Source: an uncultured Streptococcus sp.
GTDB taxonomy: Bacteria > Bacillota > Bacilli > Lactobacillales > Streptococcaceae
Length of the DNA stretch: 27,521 nucleotides
Direction: 5' to 3'
Assembly (NCBI RefSeq): GCF_959025735.1
Contig: NZ_CAUFJQ010000009.1
Coordinates: forward strand, 1 to 27,521
Made by a program: the position numbers and the translations under genes. The stretch's first letter is position 1; every line of letters starts with the position of its first letter. Below the pieces are notes generated by a model. The model was not told the DNA's origin. It saw only the letters and a program-made list of their open reading frames with translations, and did no database searches. This document shows, one piece after another, positions 7,948 through 16,434 of this stretch.

Positions 7948-8511
7948 CTATTCAAATATAAACTGGTGTAAGTGTGGCATGGAATCAAATAAATAGGTCG
8001 AAAGCCCTGCAGCCTTCCCAGCTTCTATATCGATCGGACGATCTCCAATGACCAGACCGTCTTGAATGCCATATTTTTCCTTCAAATAAAGCATAGAGGC
8101 TGGATCTGGTTTTCGAGGAAAGCCCTCGTCTGCTGTTACAATCTCCGTAAAGTAGGGTGCAATGCCTGTCTGTTCAATAAGGGTCAAAACTTGGCGATCC
8201 CGATGAGATACCAAAAAATGGCGTCCTCCATGTGCTTGGATCTCTTCTAGTAACTCTTTTGCTCCCTCAAATAAGACCGGCTCTTGCAAGCCCAAGGCTT
8301 CTTTTTTCTTGTACTCCGTACGAAAATTGGAAATATGAGGTGCAAAGGTTTGAATTGCATCCTGTGTTGAGATTTTTAATGCTGCATAAACAGAATCATG
8401 ATCGGCTTGGATGTGAAAGTCCTTCAATGTCGCTACAAAGGCATTTGTGGACGTTTCGTAATTATCCAATAGCGTCCCACCAAGATCCCATATAAAATCA
8501 TGATAATTCAT
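7948..8511 (-). CDS. HAD-family phosphatase, PGP/beta-PGM-like
   Basis: A 187-residue HAD hydrolase. Motif I is WDLGGTLLDN, where the usual DxDGT second acid is replaced by Gly (DLGGT), a variation seen in this subfamily in which the second Asp may be missing or supplied elsewhere. Motif II is the Ser of LVSHRD, and motifs III/IV are RKPDP and VIGDRPIDIEAG. A small helical cap sits at about 15-75. The substrate cannot be read from sequence; the gene is a regular upstream partner of gyrB in streptococci. I chose the ATG at 8511, although the frame is open upstream to a TTG at 8538, because the -10 element occupies that region and MNYHDFIWDLGGT is the normal domain start. There is no ribosome-binding site; the start looks leaderless. 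Confidence 0.85.
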   Translation of the reverse strand: MNYHDFIWDLGGTLLDNYETSTNAFVATLKDFHIQADHDSVYAALKISTQDAIQTFAPHISNFRTEYKKKEALGLQEPVLFEGAKELLEEIQAHGGRHFLVSHRDRQVLTLIEQTGIAPYFTEIVTADEGFPRKPDPASMLYLKEKYGIQDGLVIGDRPIDIEAGKAAGLSTYLFDSMPHLHQFIFE

Positions 8512-8518
8512 AGTCAAT

Positions 8519-8527
8519 ATTATACCA
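8519..8527 (-). promoter_or_regulatory. Extended -10 promoter of HAD-gyrB, leaderless start
   Basis: The minus strand reads TGGTATAAT (8527-8519 inclusive), then seven bases, then ATG at 8511. The predicted transcription start is at or one base before the start codon. No Shine-Dalgarno sequence fits. Confidence 0.7.
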
Positions 8528-8536
8528 CAAATGGAC

Positions 8537-8578
8537 AAAAAAAATAAGCTAAAACCCTCATTTAGGGGGGATTTTAGC
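8537..8578 (-). terminator. Terminator of the dinG-yeiH-rodA-DJ-1 cluster
   Basis: On the minus strand GCTAAAATCCCCCCT and AGGGTTTTAGC form an imperfect stem with loop AAATG, followed by TTATTTTTTTT (complement of A-run 8537-8544). It lies about 100 bases after the DJ-1-like stop. The stretch 8579-8676 holds only a weak 5-bp hairpin and no gene. Confidence 0.75.
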
Positions 8579-8676
8579 CATTTTTTACGGTCATTTCATT
8601 TTAAATCATAGAGAAGTCATTTTCCGTCATAGGATGTAAACTTTCACCAGAAAATATGGTGTCCAAAAGAGCAATT

Positions 8677-9228
8677 TTAAGCATCTCCAAAGACATCTTG
8701 ATAGAGCATTCCTTGACGAAGGCTTTGGGCATCTCCTCCAAACTGCTCTACCAAGGCATAGGCTAAGGCAAGAGCCGTTGAAGGACCACGACTGGTCAAG
8801 AGATTCCCGTCTTTCACCACTGTTTCTTTCTGATAGTGTCCATCTTGAATCTCTTCTTCAAAACCATCGTAACACGTATAGTGTTTATCTTTTAAGAGGC
8901 CGGCACGCGCCAAAACAATTGGAGCAGCACAAATTGCAGAGATGGTTTTTCCTTTGCCACTTTCTTCCTGAAGGGCTGTGATCAATTCTGCATTGTCCCG
9001 CAAATTCGCTGCTCCTGGCATCCCACCTGGTAAGAAGATTCCATCATAATCTGAAAGATCTCCATTCCAGAGGCGGTCTACTTCCACGGTGATCTGGTGA
9101 GAACCTGTGACCGTTTCTTCCATGCCAACGAGGTCACAGTCGATCCCAGCCCGTCTCAAAACATCGACAATGGTCAAGGCTTCAATTTCTTCAAAACCGT
9201 TTGCTAAAATCGTTGCTACTTTTTTCAT
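8677..9228 (-). CDS. DJ-1/PfpI family protein (YajL/ThiJ-like)
   Basis: A 183-residue DJ-1/PfpI-superfamily protein; members act as glyoxalase/deglycase-like stress proteins or chaperones, and the exact activity here is unknown. The conserved acid lies in ANGFEEIE, the oxyanion region in FLPGGMPGA, and the reactive cysteine is in the nucleophile elbow AICAAPIVLARAG (C100 counting from the chosen start), with a following GFEEE and SRGPSTALALAYALVE as in YajL. Two in-frame ATGs lie six bases apart. AGAAGGA directly abuts the first (9234), while the second (9228) has ideal six-base spacing, so I prefer the second. It is the last gene of the dinG cluster, following rodA closely. Confidence 0.88.
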   Translation of the reverse strand: MKKVATILANGFEEIEALTIVDVLRRAGIDCDLVGMEETVTGSHQITVEVDRLWNGDLSDYDGIFLPGGMPGAANLRDNAELITALQEESGKGKTISAICAAPIVLARAGLLKDKHYTCYDGFEEEIQDGHYQKETVVKDGNLLTSRGPSTALALAYALVEQFGGDAQSLRQGMLYQDVFGDA

Positions 9229-9246
9229 TTTCATTCCTTCTTTCTA

Positions 9247-10476
9247 CTATTGCGCCTTTTTAAGGACTACTTTTTTACGGATTGGAACCTCTTCTTCGGG
9301 CTCTTTCTTTTTGCTACTATGATTATATATTGAGAGGACCAGACCAATCCCAATCAGATTACTAATAATAGACGATCCACCTTGTGAGATAAAGGGGAGG
9401 GGAATTCCCGTCAAAGGGAGAAGACCCGTTACCGCTCCGACATTTTCAAAAATATGAAAGACCAGCATCATGATAAATCCAATGGAAATATAGGTATAAA
9501 ACTGGTTATTAGACTGAAGGGTGATTTTTAAAATGCGGTAAATCAGGGACACATATAAGATCAACAGCACCAGAGCTCCAACAAAGCCAAAGTCCTCTGC
9601 TACTACCGTAAAAATCATATCGCTTTCCCGTACGGGAACCAATAAATTGGAGACATTAAAGCCTTGACCAAAGAGGCCACCACTTGCAATGGCTAGCTGT
9701 CCTTGTGCCTGCTGGTAGGTGGTGGTTTGTGCATAGTCAAAAGGATTTAACCAGGCTAAAATACGGTTCATCTGATAGGTTGGCATCCCTACTTGCTGGT
9801 GCAGAAAAGCTCGCCCCCCTTCTGAAAGAAAGAGGAAGAGAAAGCCTGCTAGCCCACCTGCCAGAAGCAAGATGACCGGCAAGATAATTTTCCAGGAAAC
9901 TCCTGAAACGAGCACTAAGCCCGCAAAGATGGCCAAGAATACTAAGGCCGTTCCCAAGTCCTGCTGGAGGGCCAATAAGGCAAAGACCGGAATTGTATAG
10001 ATGGTCATCTCTAGAATTAAAAACCAATCTTGTCGTAACAATCGCTCACGCCCCTTATTTCTTTGTAAAAATCGAACAATAGAGCGTGACAGCATCAGGA
10101 TGAAGGGAATCTTCATAAATTCCGAAGGCTGAAATAAGGTGATGTTTCCATAAGCTACCCAGTTTTTTGCTCCTGTTGAAGCCACCAAGTTTGGATTATA
10201 AAAAACAAGAGGAAGAACCATCAAGGCCAAGCCTAGTAGGTAAAGAAAGGGAGTGATTTTCCAAAGAAATTTCGTACTAAAAATCGTCACAATCAGGCAA
10301 ATGATACATCCCACACCAATCCAGGCCAATTGCTGCCCCAAAAAAGGCCACACCATTTGGGGATAATCATGAGAAACTGCCACATAAACGGATAAGATCC
10401 CAATCATAAGTAGGGTGAAGACAATTCCAATGATCGAATAATCCAGGTGGATCGTCCAAAAATGATTTTTCTTCAT
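9247..10476 (-). CDS. rodA: RodA, SEDS peptidoglycan glycosyltransferase
   Basis: A 409-residue SEDS-family polytopic membrane protein (about ten transmembrane helices) that polymerises lipid II, working with a class B penicillin-binding protein in peripheral wall growth. Diagnostic segments are FQPSEFMKI (115-123), QQDLGTALV (171-179), and the loop VRESDMIFTVVAEDFGFVG (281-299), whose D285 aligns with the catalytic Asp of RodA. The C-terminal signature is GIPLPFISQGGSS. FtsW is the alternative, but the FQPSE and N-terminal context and the neighbours of dinG and gyrB fit RodA. The C-terminal tail is short and basic. The start has AAAGGA upstream. It lies 33 bases after the yeiH-like gene and just before the DJ-1-like gene. 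Confidence 0.92.
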   Translation of the reverse strand: MKKNHFWTIHLDYSIIGIVFTLLMIGILSVYVAVSHDYPQMVWPFLGQQLAWIGVGCIICLIVTIFSTKFLWKITPFLYLLGLALMVLPLVFYNPNLVASTGAKNWVAYGNITLFQPSEFMKIPFILMLSRSIVRFLQRNKGRERLLRQDWFLILEMTIYTIPVFALLALQQDLGTALVFLAIFAGLVLVSGVSWKIILPVILLLAGGLAGFLFLFLSEGGRAFLHQQVGMPTYQMNRILAWLNPFDYAQTTTYQQAQGQLAIASGGLFGQGFNVSNLLVPVRESDMIFTVVAEDFGFVGALVLLILYVSLIYRILKITLQSNNQFYTYISIGFIMMLVFHIFENVGAVTGLLPLTGIPLPFISQGGSSIISNLIGIGLVLSIYNHSSKKKEPEEEVPIRKKVVLKKAQ

Positions 10477-10509
10477 TCACGTTCCTTTCTGTGAGAATCA
10501 TCAAATTAA

Positions 10510-11490
10510 TTAATAGAACAACATCTGTAGAATCAAGCTAGATCCTGCCACACAGAACCAAGCAATCAAACCTACCAGAAGGGGGGCTGCTCCAGCCGCA
10601 CGGAACTGTTTCCAAGAAACCTTGCTTCCGATTCCAACCAAGGCCATGGCCATAAAGAGGTGAGAAAGGTCATTTAGGTAAGGTAGGACCACTTTAGGTA
10701 CCAGGCCAATAGAAGAAAGAATGGAAGCCACAATAAACCAGATAATAAACCAAGGAATAATTTTCTTTAACATTCCTTTGTTTCTTCCTTGTTGTTTACT
10801 CCGATACCATTTTAAACCGATCAAGCCCAAACAAACTGGTACAATCATCAGAGCGCGTGTTAACTTAACAATTGTAGCCATTTGCCCCGCTGCTTTACTG
10901 TAAGAAAATGCTGCTGCTACAACAGATGACGTATCGTTAATGGCTGTTCCTGACCAGAGGCCAAATTGGAAATTAGACATATGCCATAAATGCCCTAATA
11001 CTGGAAAGATAAAGACAGCCAAAATGTTGAAGAAGAAGATAGTTGACATAGATAGGGCAATTTCCTCTTCGTCTGCTTCAATGATCGGAGCTGCTGCTGC
11101 AATAGCAGATCCACCACAAATAGCTGTACCAAACCCAATTAAGGTCCGTAGATGAGATTTCAGGTGGAAGACTCTCCCAAAAATAATAGCTGCAAGAAAG
11201 GCAACGGTTATCGTCGGCAGACTAATCTTTAAAGAAGACAAGCCTGTAGAGGCAACCGTCGCAATGGGCAAGCTAAATCCCATGAAGATAATCGAATACT
11301 GCAACAATTTCTTACCGGACCAGTTCAAGCCTAGTCGTGAATTCTCTGGCAAATCTACTAATTCATTGAGGACAATTCCTAAAATCAAAGCAAAGACACT
11401 GGAGCCAATGATGGGAAAGAAAGTTCCCAATAACATGGCACAAAGAGCCAGTACAAATGCAATTGCAAGTCCAAATCCTTTATTTTTCAT
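10510..11490 (-). CDS. YeiH/UPF0324 family membrane transporter
   Basis: A 326-residue integral membrane protein with about nine to eleven hydrophobic helices, of the YeiH (UPF0324) family often labelled putative sulfate exporter. The substrate has not been settled and I do not infer one. Family marks are the N-terminal LALCAMLLGTFFPIIGSSVFALILGI, the mid-protein GFGTAICGGSAIAAAAPII and WSGTAINDTSSVVAAAFSYS. The frame extends upstream within dinG, but the ATG at 11490 has AAAGGA about ten bases before it and begins at the normal N-terminus; it sits four bases after the dinG stop codon, so translation is probably coupled. Confidence 0.88.
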   Translation of the reverse strand: MKNKGFGLAIAFVLALCAMLLGTFFPIIGSSVFALILGIVLNELVDLPENSRLGLNWSGKKLLQYSIIFMGFSLPIATVASTGLSSLKISLPTITVAFLAAIIFGRVFHLKSHLRTLIGFGTAICGGSAIAAAAPIIEADEEEIALSMSTIFFFNILAVFIFPVLGHLWHMSNFQFGLWSGTAINDTSSVVAAAFSYSKAAGQMATIVKLTRALMIVPVCLGLIGLKWYRSKQQGRNKGMLKKIIPWFIIWFIVASILSSIGLVPKVVLPYLNDLSHLFMAMALVGIGSKVSWKQFRAAGAAPLLVGLIAWFCVAGSSLILQMLFY

Positions 11491-11494
11491 TCTC

Positions 11495-13948
11495 TCAATT
11501 CCTTTCAAAAAAGTCAGCTGCTTGCTCAACAAGCCGCTCTCTCACTGTCGTGTGAAGGGGCAACACTTGCTGCAAGCCATCTAAAATTTGTTTTCCATAT
11601 CGTTTGGTCACCACCCGCTGATCCAATAAGAGGACCAACGATTCCTGGTCTTGAAAACGGCTGGTTCTCCCAATAGCCTGTTTGAGCCTTAAAATCGCGA
11701 CCGGAAGGCTATAGTCATAAAAGGGATTTTTCCCCTGTTCTCTGAGTTGGGTATTCAGCTTTTGAACCATATAATCTTTAGGGTTGTCAAAAGGAAGGCG
11801 CGTGATGATTTGAATCACTTCTTTTTGTTGGGAAAAATCGACTCCCTCCCAGAAGCTTCCCGTCCCCAATAGAATGGAGCTTTCTCCTCTGTCAAATCGT
11901 CGCTTAATATTAGCTGCATCACCATTTCGATACTGGGCCAAATGAGGAAACTTCAAGGCGTTTGACGTCTCCAGTAACAATTCTTTTGAAGTAAACAAAA
12001 GAAAAATTGGTTTTCTTAGAGGAAGGAGTTCATCGATGAGCTGACAAATCTCTCCTGCATACTCCACAGAAGATAGAGAAACGACATCTGGAAAATCTAT
12101 CGGCAACAATAATTCCTGGTGTTGTTTGACTGTTATTGGCACCCGGTAGATCTGCTGCTCTTGGTATCCCAAAAGGGCAGGTAAGTGCACCTTTTTACTG
12201 ATCGCGATCGTCGCTGATACAAAGAGCACGGGTACTTCTTCAGGCACAAACTCCTTAAAGGATAGCAAGTCCTCAACTCCTCCATGGAGACGAAGAATCT
12301 GGTGGCTTTCGACCACTTCCTTGTCCATCCAAAAGGTTTGGTAACGCTCATCAAACAATTCCCTTAGATTCTCTAATGATTCGTTTTTTAATTCTGAGAC
12401 ATCCTGTCGCATTTTTTCCACTGTTTGATCTGATAAGATGGCTGGTTTTCCTTGTACAACTTCCTTAGAGCAGGCATTTAACTCAAATTGAATACTCTCC
12501 AGCAAACGCCTTTGCAGCAGATCTTTTTCCTCTTCGATGGCGTGTTGCAAGCCTAGAAGAAGAGATTGCAAGTTTTCTTCTCTCTGTGAAAACTGCTCTA
12601 AAGCAAAGAAGAGTTTTTGCGCTTCATCCACTACCAGAACAGATTCTTGAAGTAGACTCTTATCATCCTCTAGACGAGTTAACAGATAGGCATGATTGGT
12701 CAGAATTACCCGGCTGGTTTTCACTTTTTCCTGGCCGAGGCGCCAAAAATCTTCCTGATAAAAAAGCGAACGCTTTGACAATTGGCCATCGTGGCATATT
12801 TCAGCTACAAAATGAAGATGACGATAGAGTTGGCCAATTTCACTGAACTCTCCCGTTTCTGTCATGGTCAGCCAAACCAACAGTTGCATTTTAAAGCGTC
12901 GGATCATCCCATTATCTGACTCACTCTGTAAGGCCTGATAAAATTTATCGAGTTGGATATAATCCTTGGGACTTTTCAGGCTATGAAAGGGAATTTGGAA
13001 AAGATCTTGGATGGTCTTTCCTTCCTTCTTCATAATTTGATCCTGAAGAATTTTAGTCGGAACACTGACAAGAATGCGTTTGGAGGTTTTCGCCAAAAGC
13101 GTTAATAGATAGGCATAGGTTTTCCCAATACCCGTTGGCGCTTCAATAAAACTCGGAAGTGGCTGTTGCAAACTATCCTCGATATAGGCCACAAATTCTC
13201 TCTGCTCCGGATAAGCTTCCATTCCTAACAGCTGCATATTGAGTTCAAACTGTTCAGACAAATGACGACTTTCTAAAAACTGCTGTGGCTTTCGCAGATA
13301 GAGACCATGAACTTCTACTAAATGATCTGGTAAAAAAAGGCTACTGTCTTCAAGCGCATCTTCTATTAAGAGTCGTGATTCATAAATCAAACAATCTGCC
13401 ATCGAAAGAAGTTTTTCGATCAATCCTCTTGGTAAGCTCGCAATTTTCTCTCTCAATTTCAACAGCAGCTGGGCCGTTGCCATAGCATCCGCTAGAGCGG
13501 AGTGAGCATGGTGCAACTCAATTTCCAGTTCAGCCGCAAGCGCTCCTAAATTGTAGCGTTCCAAAGTCGGATAGAAAATTTGAGACAATTCAACCGTATC
13601 AATCCGAGGAGTCGTTAGCTCAAATCCTTCCCAAAAGAGGGCTTCTGCCAATAAATTCGCATCAAATTTGACATTATGGGCCACAAAGACGGCATCTTCT
13701 ATTAATTCAAAAATTTCCTTTGCCACTTGTGCAAACTCTGGTGCTTTCCGCAAGCGAGCATCTGTCAGGCCAGTCAGTTGTTTGATATGCTCATCCAATC
13801 GTTCATGGGGATTCACATCCGTCTCATAGGATTGCGTAATCCTCCCATCTTCGACGATGACAATCCCAACCTGAATGATCTTAGCATTGCTTCCAGCACT
13901 GGTCGCTTCCAGGTCCACAATGGCATATTTCCGTTTCTGTCTTGTCAT
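11495..13948 (-). CDS. dinG: DinG-type helicase with N-terminal DEDDh exonuclease domain
   Basis: An 817-residue two-domain protein. Residues about 5-165 are a DEDDh 3'-5' exonuclease: motif I YAIVDLEAT, motif II HNVKFDANLL, motif III HSALADA. The remainder is an XPD/DinG-like superfamily 2 helicase: Walker A APTGIGKTYAYL, DEAQ box VVDEAQKL, C-terminal RLPFDNP and QAIGRTSR. The iron-sulfur cysteine cluster of E. coli DinG is missing (only isolated cysteines are seen), as in Gram-positive DinG; the staphylococcal homologue has been reported to act as a nuclease with no helicase activity. The chosen ATG (13948) replaces a TTG ten codons upstream that falls in the promoter. No ribosome-binding site is visible. 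It heads a cluster with yeiH, rodA and a DJ-1 gene. Confidence 0.93.
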   Translation of the reverse strand: MTRQKRKYAIVDLEATSAGSNAKIIQVGIVIVEDGRITQSYETDVNPHERLDEHIKQLTGLTDARLRKAPEFAQVAKEIFELIEDAVFVAHNVKFDANLLAEALFWEGFELTTPRIDTVELSQIFYPTLERYNLGALAAELEIELHHAHSALADAMATAQLLLKLREKIASLPRGLIEKLLSMADCLIYESRLLIEDALEDSSLFLPDHLVEVHGLYLRKPQQFLESRHLSEQFELNMQLLGMEAYPEQREFVAYIEDSLQQPLPSFIEAPTGIGKTYAYLLTLLAKTSKRILVSVPTKILQDQIMKKEGKTIQDLFQIPFHSLKSPKDYIQLDKFYQALQSESDNGMIRRFKMQLLVWLTMTETGEFSEIGQLYRHLHFVAEICHDGQLSKRSLFYQEDFWRLGQEKVKTSRVILTNHAYLLTRLEDDKSLLQESVLVVDEAQKLFFALEQFSQREENLQSLLLGLQHAIEEEKDLLQRRLLESIQFELNACSKEVVQGKPAILSDQTVEKMRQDVSELKNESLENLRELFDERYQTFWMDKEVVESHQILRLHGGVEDLLSFKEFVPEEVPVLFVSATIAISKKVHLPALLGYQEQQIYRVPITVKQHQELLLPIDFPDVVSLSSVEYAGEICQLIDELLPLRKPIFLLFTSKELLLETSNALKFPHLAQYRNGDAANIKRRFDRGESSILLGTGSFWEGVDFSQQKEVIQIITRLPFDNPKDYMVQKLNTQLREQGKNPFYDYSLPVAILRLKQAIGRTSRFQDQESLVLLLDQRVVTKRYGKQILDGLQQVLPLHTTVRERLVEQAADFFERN

Positions 13949-13958
13949 AATACTTAAA

Positions 13959-13967
13959 ATTATATCA
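13959..13967 (-). promoter_or_regulatory. Extended -10 promoter of dinG, near-leaderless
   Basis: The minus strand reads TGATATAAT (13967-13959 inclusive). Ten bases follow before the ATG at 13948, so a leader of only about 2-4 bases is predicted and none of it resembles a Shine-Dalgarno sequence. Confidence 0.65.
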
Positions 13968-14041
13968 CGTTTGAGCAAGCTCTGCAGATTTTTTTCTCCT
14001 TTCAGGCTGACTTCAATCCTGTTATTTTCCTTACAATTTGA

Positions 14042-14061
14042 TACACTATTCTAGAAAGGAG
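14042..14061 (+). promoter_or_regulatory. Promoter and ribosome-binding site of MBL-fold gene
   Basis: TGATACACT (14039-14047) is an extended -10; the predicted start is about 14054 and AAAGGAG occupies 14055-14061. The leader would be only about 13 bases, but unlike its neighbours this gene has a strong Shine-Dalgarno site six bases before ATG. Confidence 0.6.
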
Positions 14062-14066
14062 TCCTT

Positions 14067-14708
14067 ATGAAAATCTATCGTACTGTTAATCCTGTAGCTT
14101 ATGAAAACACCTACTACCTTGAAAATGAACACTCCCTCATTCTTGTTGATCCAGGTAGCGACTGGGCGACTATTCAAAAACAAATTGATCACGTAGGAAA
14201 ACCAATTGTAGCGATTCTTTTAACCCATACTCACTACGATCACATTATGAGTCTTGAAAAGGCCCGTCAGAAGTATCATTTCCCACCAGTCTATGTCCAT
14301 TCGGCAGAAGCCAGTTGGTTGTCTTCTCCTGTCGATAATTTATCTGGTTTGGATCGTCATGCGGATTTAGAAGATGTTGTATGTCAGGAGGCCGACTTCC
14401 TTTATGACATTCGCTCCGATTACCAAATAGCTGATTTCCACTTTTATGTTCTAGAGACACCGGGCCACTCTGCAGGAGGAGTCTCCATCGTCTTTCCCGA
14501 GGATCACTTGGTACTATCCGGTGATGCCCTTTTTCGCGAAACCATTGGACGGACCGATCTTCCAACAGGGAACGCGGCACAGTTGCTTAGCAGTATCAGG
14601 GAAGAGCTCTTTACCCTTCCATCTTCCTATACCGTCTATCCTGGCCATGGCCCTGAAACTTCTATCGGTCACGAGAAGATGTTCAATCCCTTCTTTAGAC
14701 AATCTTAA
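14067..14708 (+). CDS. Metallo-beta-lactamase fold hydrolase, glyoxalase II-like
   Basis: A 213-residue cytoplasmic hydrolase with a complete binuclear metal site: THTHYDH (H54, H56, D58, H59), H134 in ETPGHS, bridging D153 in SGDALF and H194 in YPGHGP. The short size and the GRTDLPTG segment (161-168) are typical of the streptococcal hydroxyacylglutathione-hydrolase-like group. It lacks the extended C-terminal domain of true glyoxalase II, and the substrate (thioester or other) cannot be told from sequence. The start is fixed by AAAGGAG. It is transcribed alone, divergently from dinG, and converges on ftsX with a shared hairpin terminator at 14751-14777. Confidence 0.9.
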   Translation: MKIYRTVNPVAYENTYYLENEHSLILVDPGSDWATIQKQIDHVGKPIVAILLTHTHYDHIMSLEKARQKYHFPPVYVHSAEASWLSSPVDNLSGLDRHADLEDVVCQEADFLYDIRSDYQIADFHFYVLETPGHSAGGVSIVFPEDHLVLSGDALFRETIGRTDLPTGNAAQLLSSIREELFTLPSSYTVYPGHGPETSIGHEKMFNPFFRQS

Positions 14709-14750
14709 AGAATCATGTATCCTTCTTCCTGTCCTCATAAAAGTAGACAA

Positions 14751-14777
14751 AAAAAGCAAGTGTGAACTTGCTTTTTT
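14751..14777. terminator. Bidirectional terminator between MBL gene and ftsX
   Basis: AAAAAGCAAGT (14751-14761) and ACTTGCTTTTT (14766-14776) pair perfectly around GTGA. A-rich left and T-rich right flanks allow use from both convergent genes. Confidence 0.9.
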
Positions 14778-14778
14778 A

Positions 14779-15705
14779 TTATATCTTAAGAAAACGTCTC
14801 ATGGAGATTGAAGAACCAATCGCCCCAATCAAAATTCCTAATCCAAAGAGGCCACCGACCATGATCGGTACCAAGAGATGAGGGCTATAGAGATACAAGT
14901 TTTGATCTGCCAAGTTATTGTTCATAGATGTATAGACAACATTATAAACATAAAAGACCAAAGCTGAAGGAACCAAGGCTCCCAAGAGACCGATCCAAGC
15001 ACCTTCTAAAAGGAATGGTGCACGAATATAACCATTTTTTGCTCCTACCAGTCGCATAATCTTAATCTCACGACTACGTGAAATGATGGTAATCCGAATG
15101 GTATTTGAAATCAAGAAGACTGCGATGAAGATCAATAAAGCTACACCAATCAAGCCCCAGTTTCGGATGAAGGTTCCAAGAGCGAACAAACGTTGGGTAT
15201 CGACCCCACCATCTTTTACCTCAGAAACTCCTTCAATTTTTTTGGCATCAGCCGAAACTTGCTTTACATATTTAGGAGCCGTTGTCTCTACATAATAAGC
15301 ATCATAGAGAGGATTGGCATCTCCATCAAAAATCTTCCAGTTGTTCCCAGCCGTTTTGATCAGTTTATCATACTGTTCTTCCTTGCTAGAAAAATCAACC
15401 TTGTCGACATGCTTCATGGCTGTCAGAGCATCGTAGACCTTATGGTAGTTTTCATTGGTCACGGTTTGACCGTCTTTTTCAATCTGCTCGCTCTGATCTT
15501 GAATATCCTTGCGCATGTATACTACAACCCGCACACTGTTTTGAATATCATCTGAAAGCTTAATGGTATTGGCAATAACTGAGGCGAAAATAGCAACCAA
15601 GCTAAGGGTAATCATAACCGAGCTGACCGCTGCAATCGTCATCCAACCATTTCGTTTCAAGCTTTTAAGCGATTCGATTAAGTGTCGGAAAAATCTTCTA
15701 ATCAT
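14779..15705 (-). CDS. ftsX: Cell division protein FtsX
   Basis: Membrane partner of the ATPase FtsE; in streptococci FtsEX activates the wall hydrolase PcsB at the division site. The 308-residue protein has an N-terminal cytoplasmic stretch, a first helix (about 22-44), a large outside loop (about 45-165) expected to contact PcsB, and three further helices at about 170-195, 220-245 and 275-300. IRITIISRSREIKIMRLVGA and the C-terminal ISMRRFLKI are family marks. The frame continues upstream of 15705, but the ATG chosen begins MIRRFFRHL, the normal N-terminus, and overlaps the ftsE stop by eight bases (GATGATTAG). AAGGAG lies 12 bases upstream inside ftsE, a rather long spacing consistent with coupling. 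Confidence 0.97.
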   Translation of the reverse strand: MIRRFFRHLIESLKSLKRNGWMTIAAVSSVMITLSLVAIFASVIANTIKLSDDIQNSVRVVVYMRKDIQDQSEQIEKDGQTVTNENYHKVYDALTAMKHVDKVDFSSKEEQYDKLIKTAGNNWKIFDGDANPLYDAYYVETTAPKYVKQVSADAKKIEGVSEVKDGGVDTQRLFALGTFIRNWGLIGVALLIFIAVFLISNTIRITIISRSREIKIMRLVGAKNGYIRAPFLLEGAWIGLLGALVPSALVFYVYNVVYTSMNNNLADQNLYLYSPHLLVPIMVGGLFGLGILIGAIGSSISMRRFLKI

Positions 15706-16390
15706 CGTATCCGTACTCTCCTTCCGCTTCATCACGCACTACACGACCATTTTCAATCGCGATGACACGGTGACGTAAAGTATTTACAATCTGGCTATTG
15801 TGGGTCGCCATCAACACTGTGGTCCCTTGTAGATTAATCCGCTCCAAAAGATTCATGATTTCCCATGAATTATCTGGGTCCAAGTTACCCGTTGGCTCAT
15901 CCGCAATCAAGACTTTCGGATTGTTGACGATCGCACGAGCAATCGCAATCCGTTGTTGCTCTCCCCCTGACAATTCATTCGGGAATGAGCGGACCTTGTG
16001 TTTCAATCCGACAAGATCCAAAACTTCCATCACACGCTTTTTAATATTGCGACGGCGCTCACCGATAACTTGCATAGCGTAGGCAATATTTTCATAAACG
16101 GTTTTCTTTGGAAGCAATTTATAATCTTGGAAGACCACTCCTACATTGCGTCGCAACATAGGAATATCGCGTTTTTTGATTTTATCCAAATCAAAATCAG
16201 CTACTTTCAAACTTCCTTTATCGTGTTTGACTTCACGGTATAAAAGTCGAATAAAGGTCGACTTCCCTGCACCAGAAGGTCCTACGATGTAGGCAAATTC
16301 TCCTGGTTCAATTTGGACAGAGACCCCGCGAAGGGCCGTCGTCCCGTTGTCATACTTTTTGACAACATCTTTCATTTCAATCATTGACAT
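15698..16390 (-). CDS. ftsE: Cell division ATP-binding protein FtsE
   Basis: ABC-type ATPase that powers FtsX conformational change in septal wall hydrolysis control. Its 230 residues show Walker A GPSGAGKST (37-45), Q-loop Q88, signature LSGGEQQR (140-147), Walker B VLIADEP with E165, and switch H197 in ATHNS. The C-terminus EGEYGYDD matches streptococcal FtsE. AAAGGA precedes the ATG at some distance (about ten bases). It is second in prfB-ftsE-ftsX, beginning 44 bases after the prfB stop, and overlaps ftsX by eight bases. Confidence 0.98.
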   Translation of the reverse strand: MSMIEMKDVVKKYDNGTTALRGVSVQIEPGEFAYIVGPSGAGKSTFIRLLYREVKHDKGSLKVADFDLDKIKKRDIPMLRRNVGVVFQDYKLLPKKTVYENIAYAMQVIGERRRNIKKRVMEVLDLVGLKHKVRSFPNELSGGEQQRIAIARAIVNNPKVLIADEPTGNLDPDNSWEIMNLLERINLQGTTVLMATHNSQIVNTLRHRVIAIENGRVVRDEAEGEYGYDD

Positions 16391-16434
16391 GTAATGAAAT
16401 TCCTTTCATTCTTTTCTGGTTGATTCCCTCGAGG

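Noticed and set aside
8579..8676. A small gene or RNA between DJ-1-like stop and the terminator
   Set aside because: Only a 5-bp CACCA/TGGTG hairpin is visible, with no ORF of useful length and no promoter-like signal.
13949..13978. TTG at 13978 as the dinG start
   Set aside because: The ten extra codons cover the -10 element and have no ribosome-binding site; the exonuclease domain starts normally at the ATG 13948.
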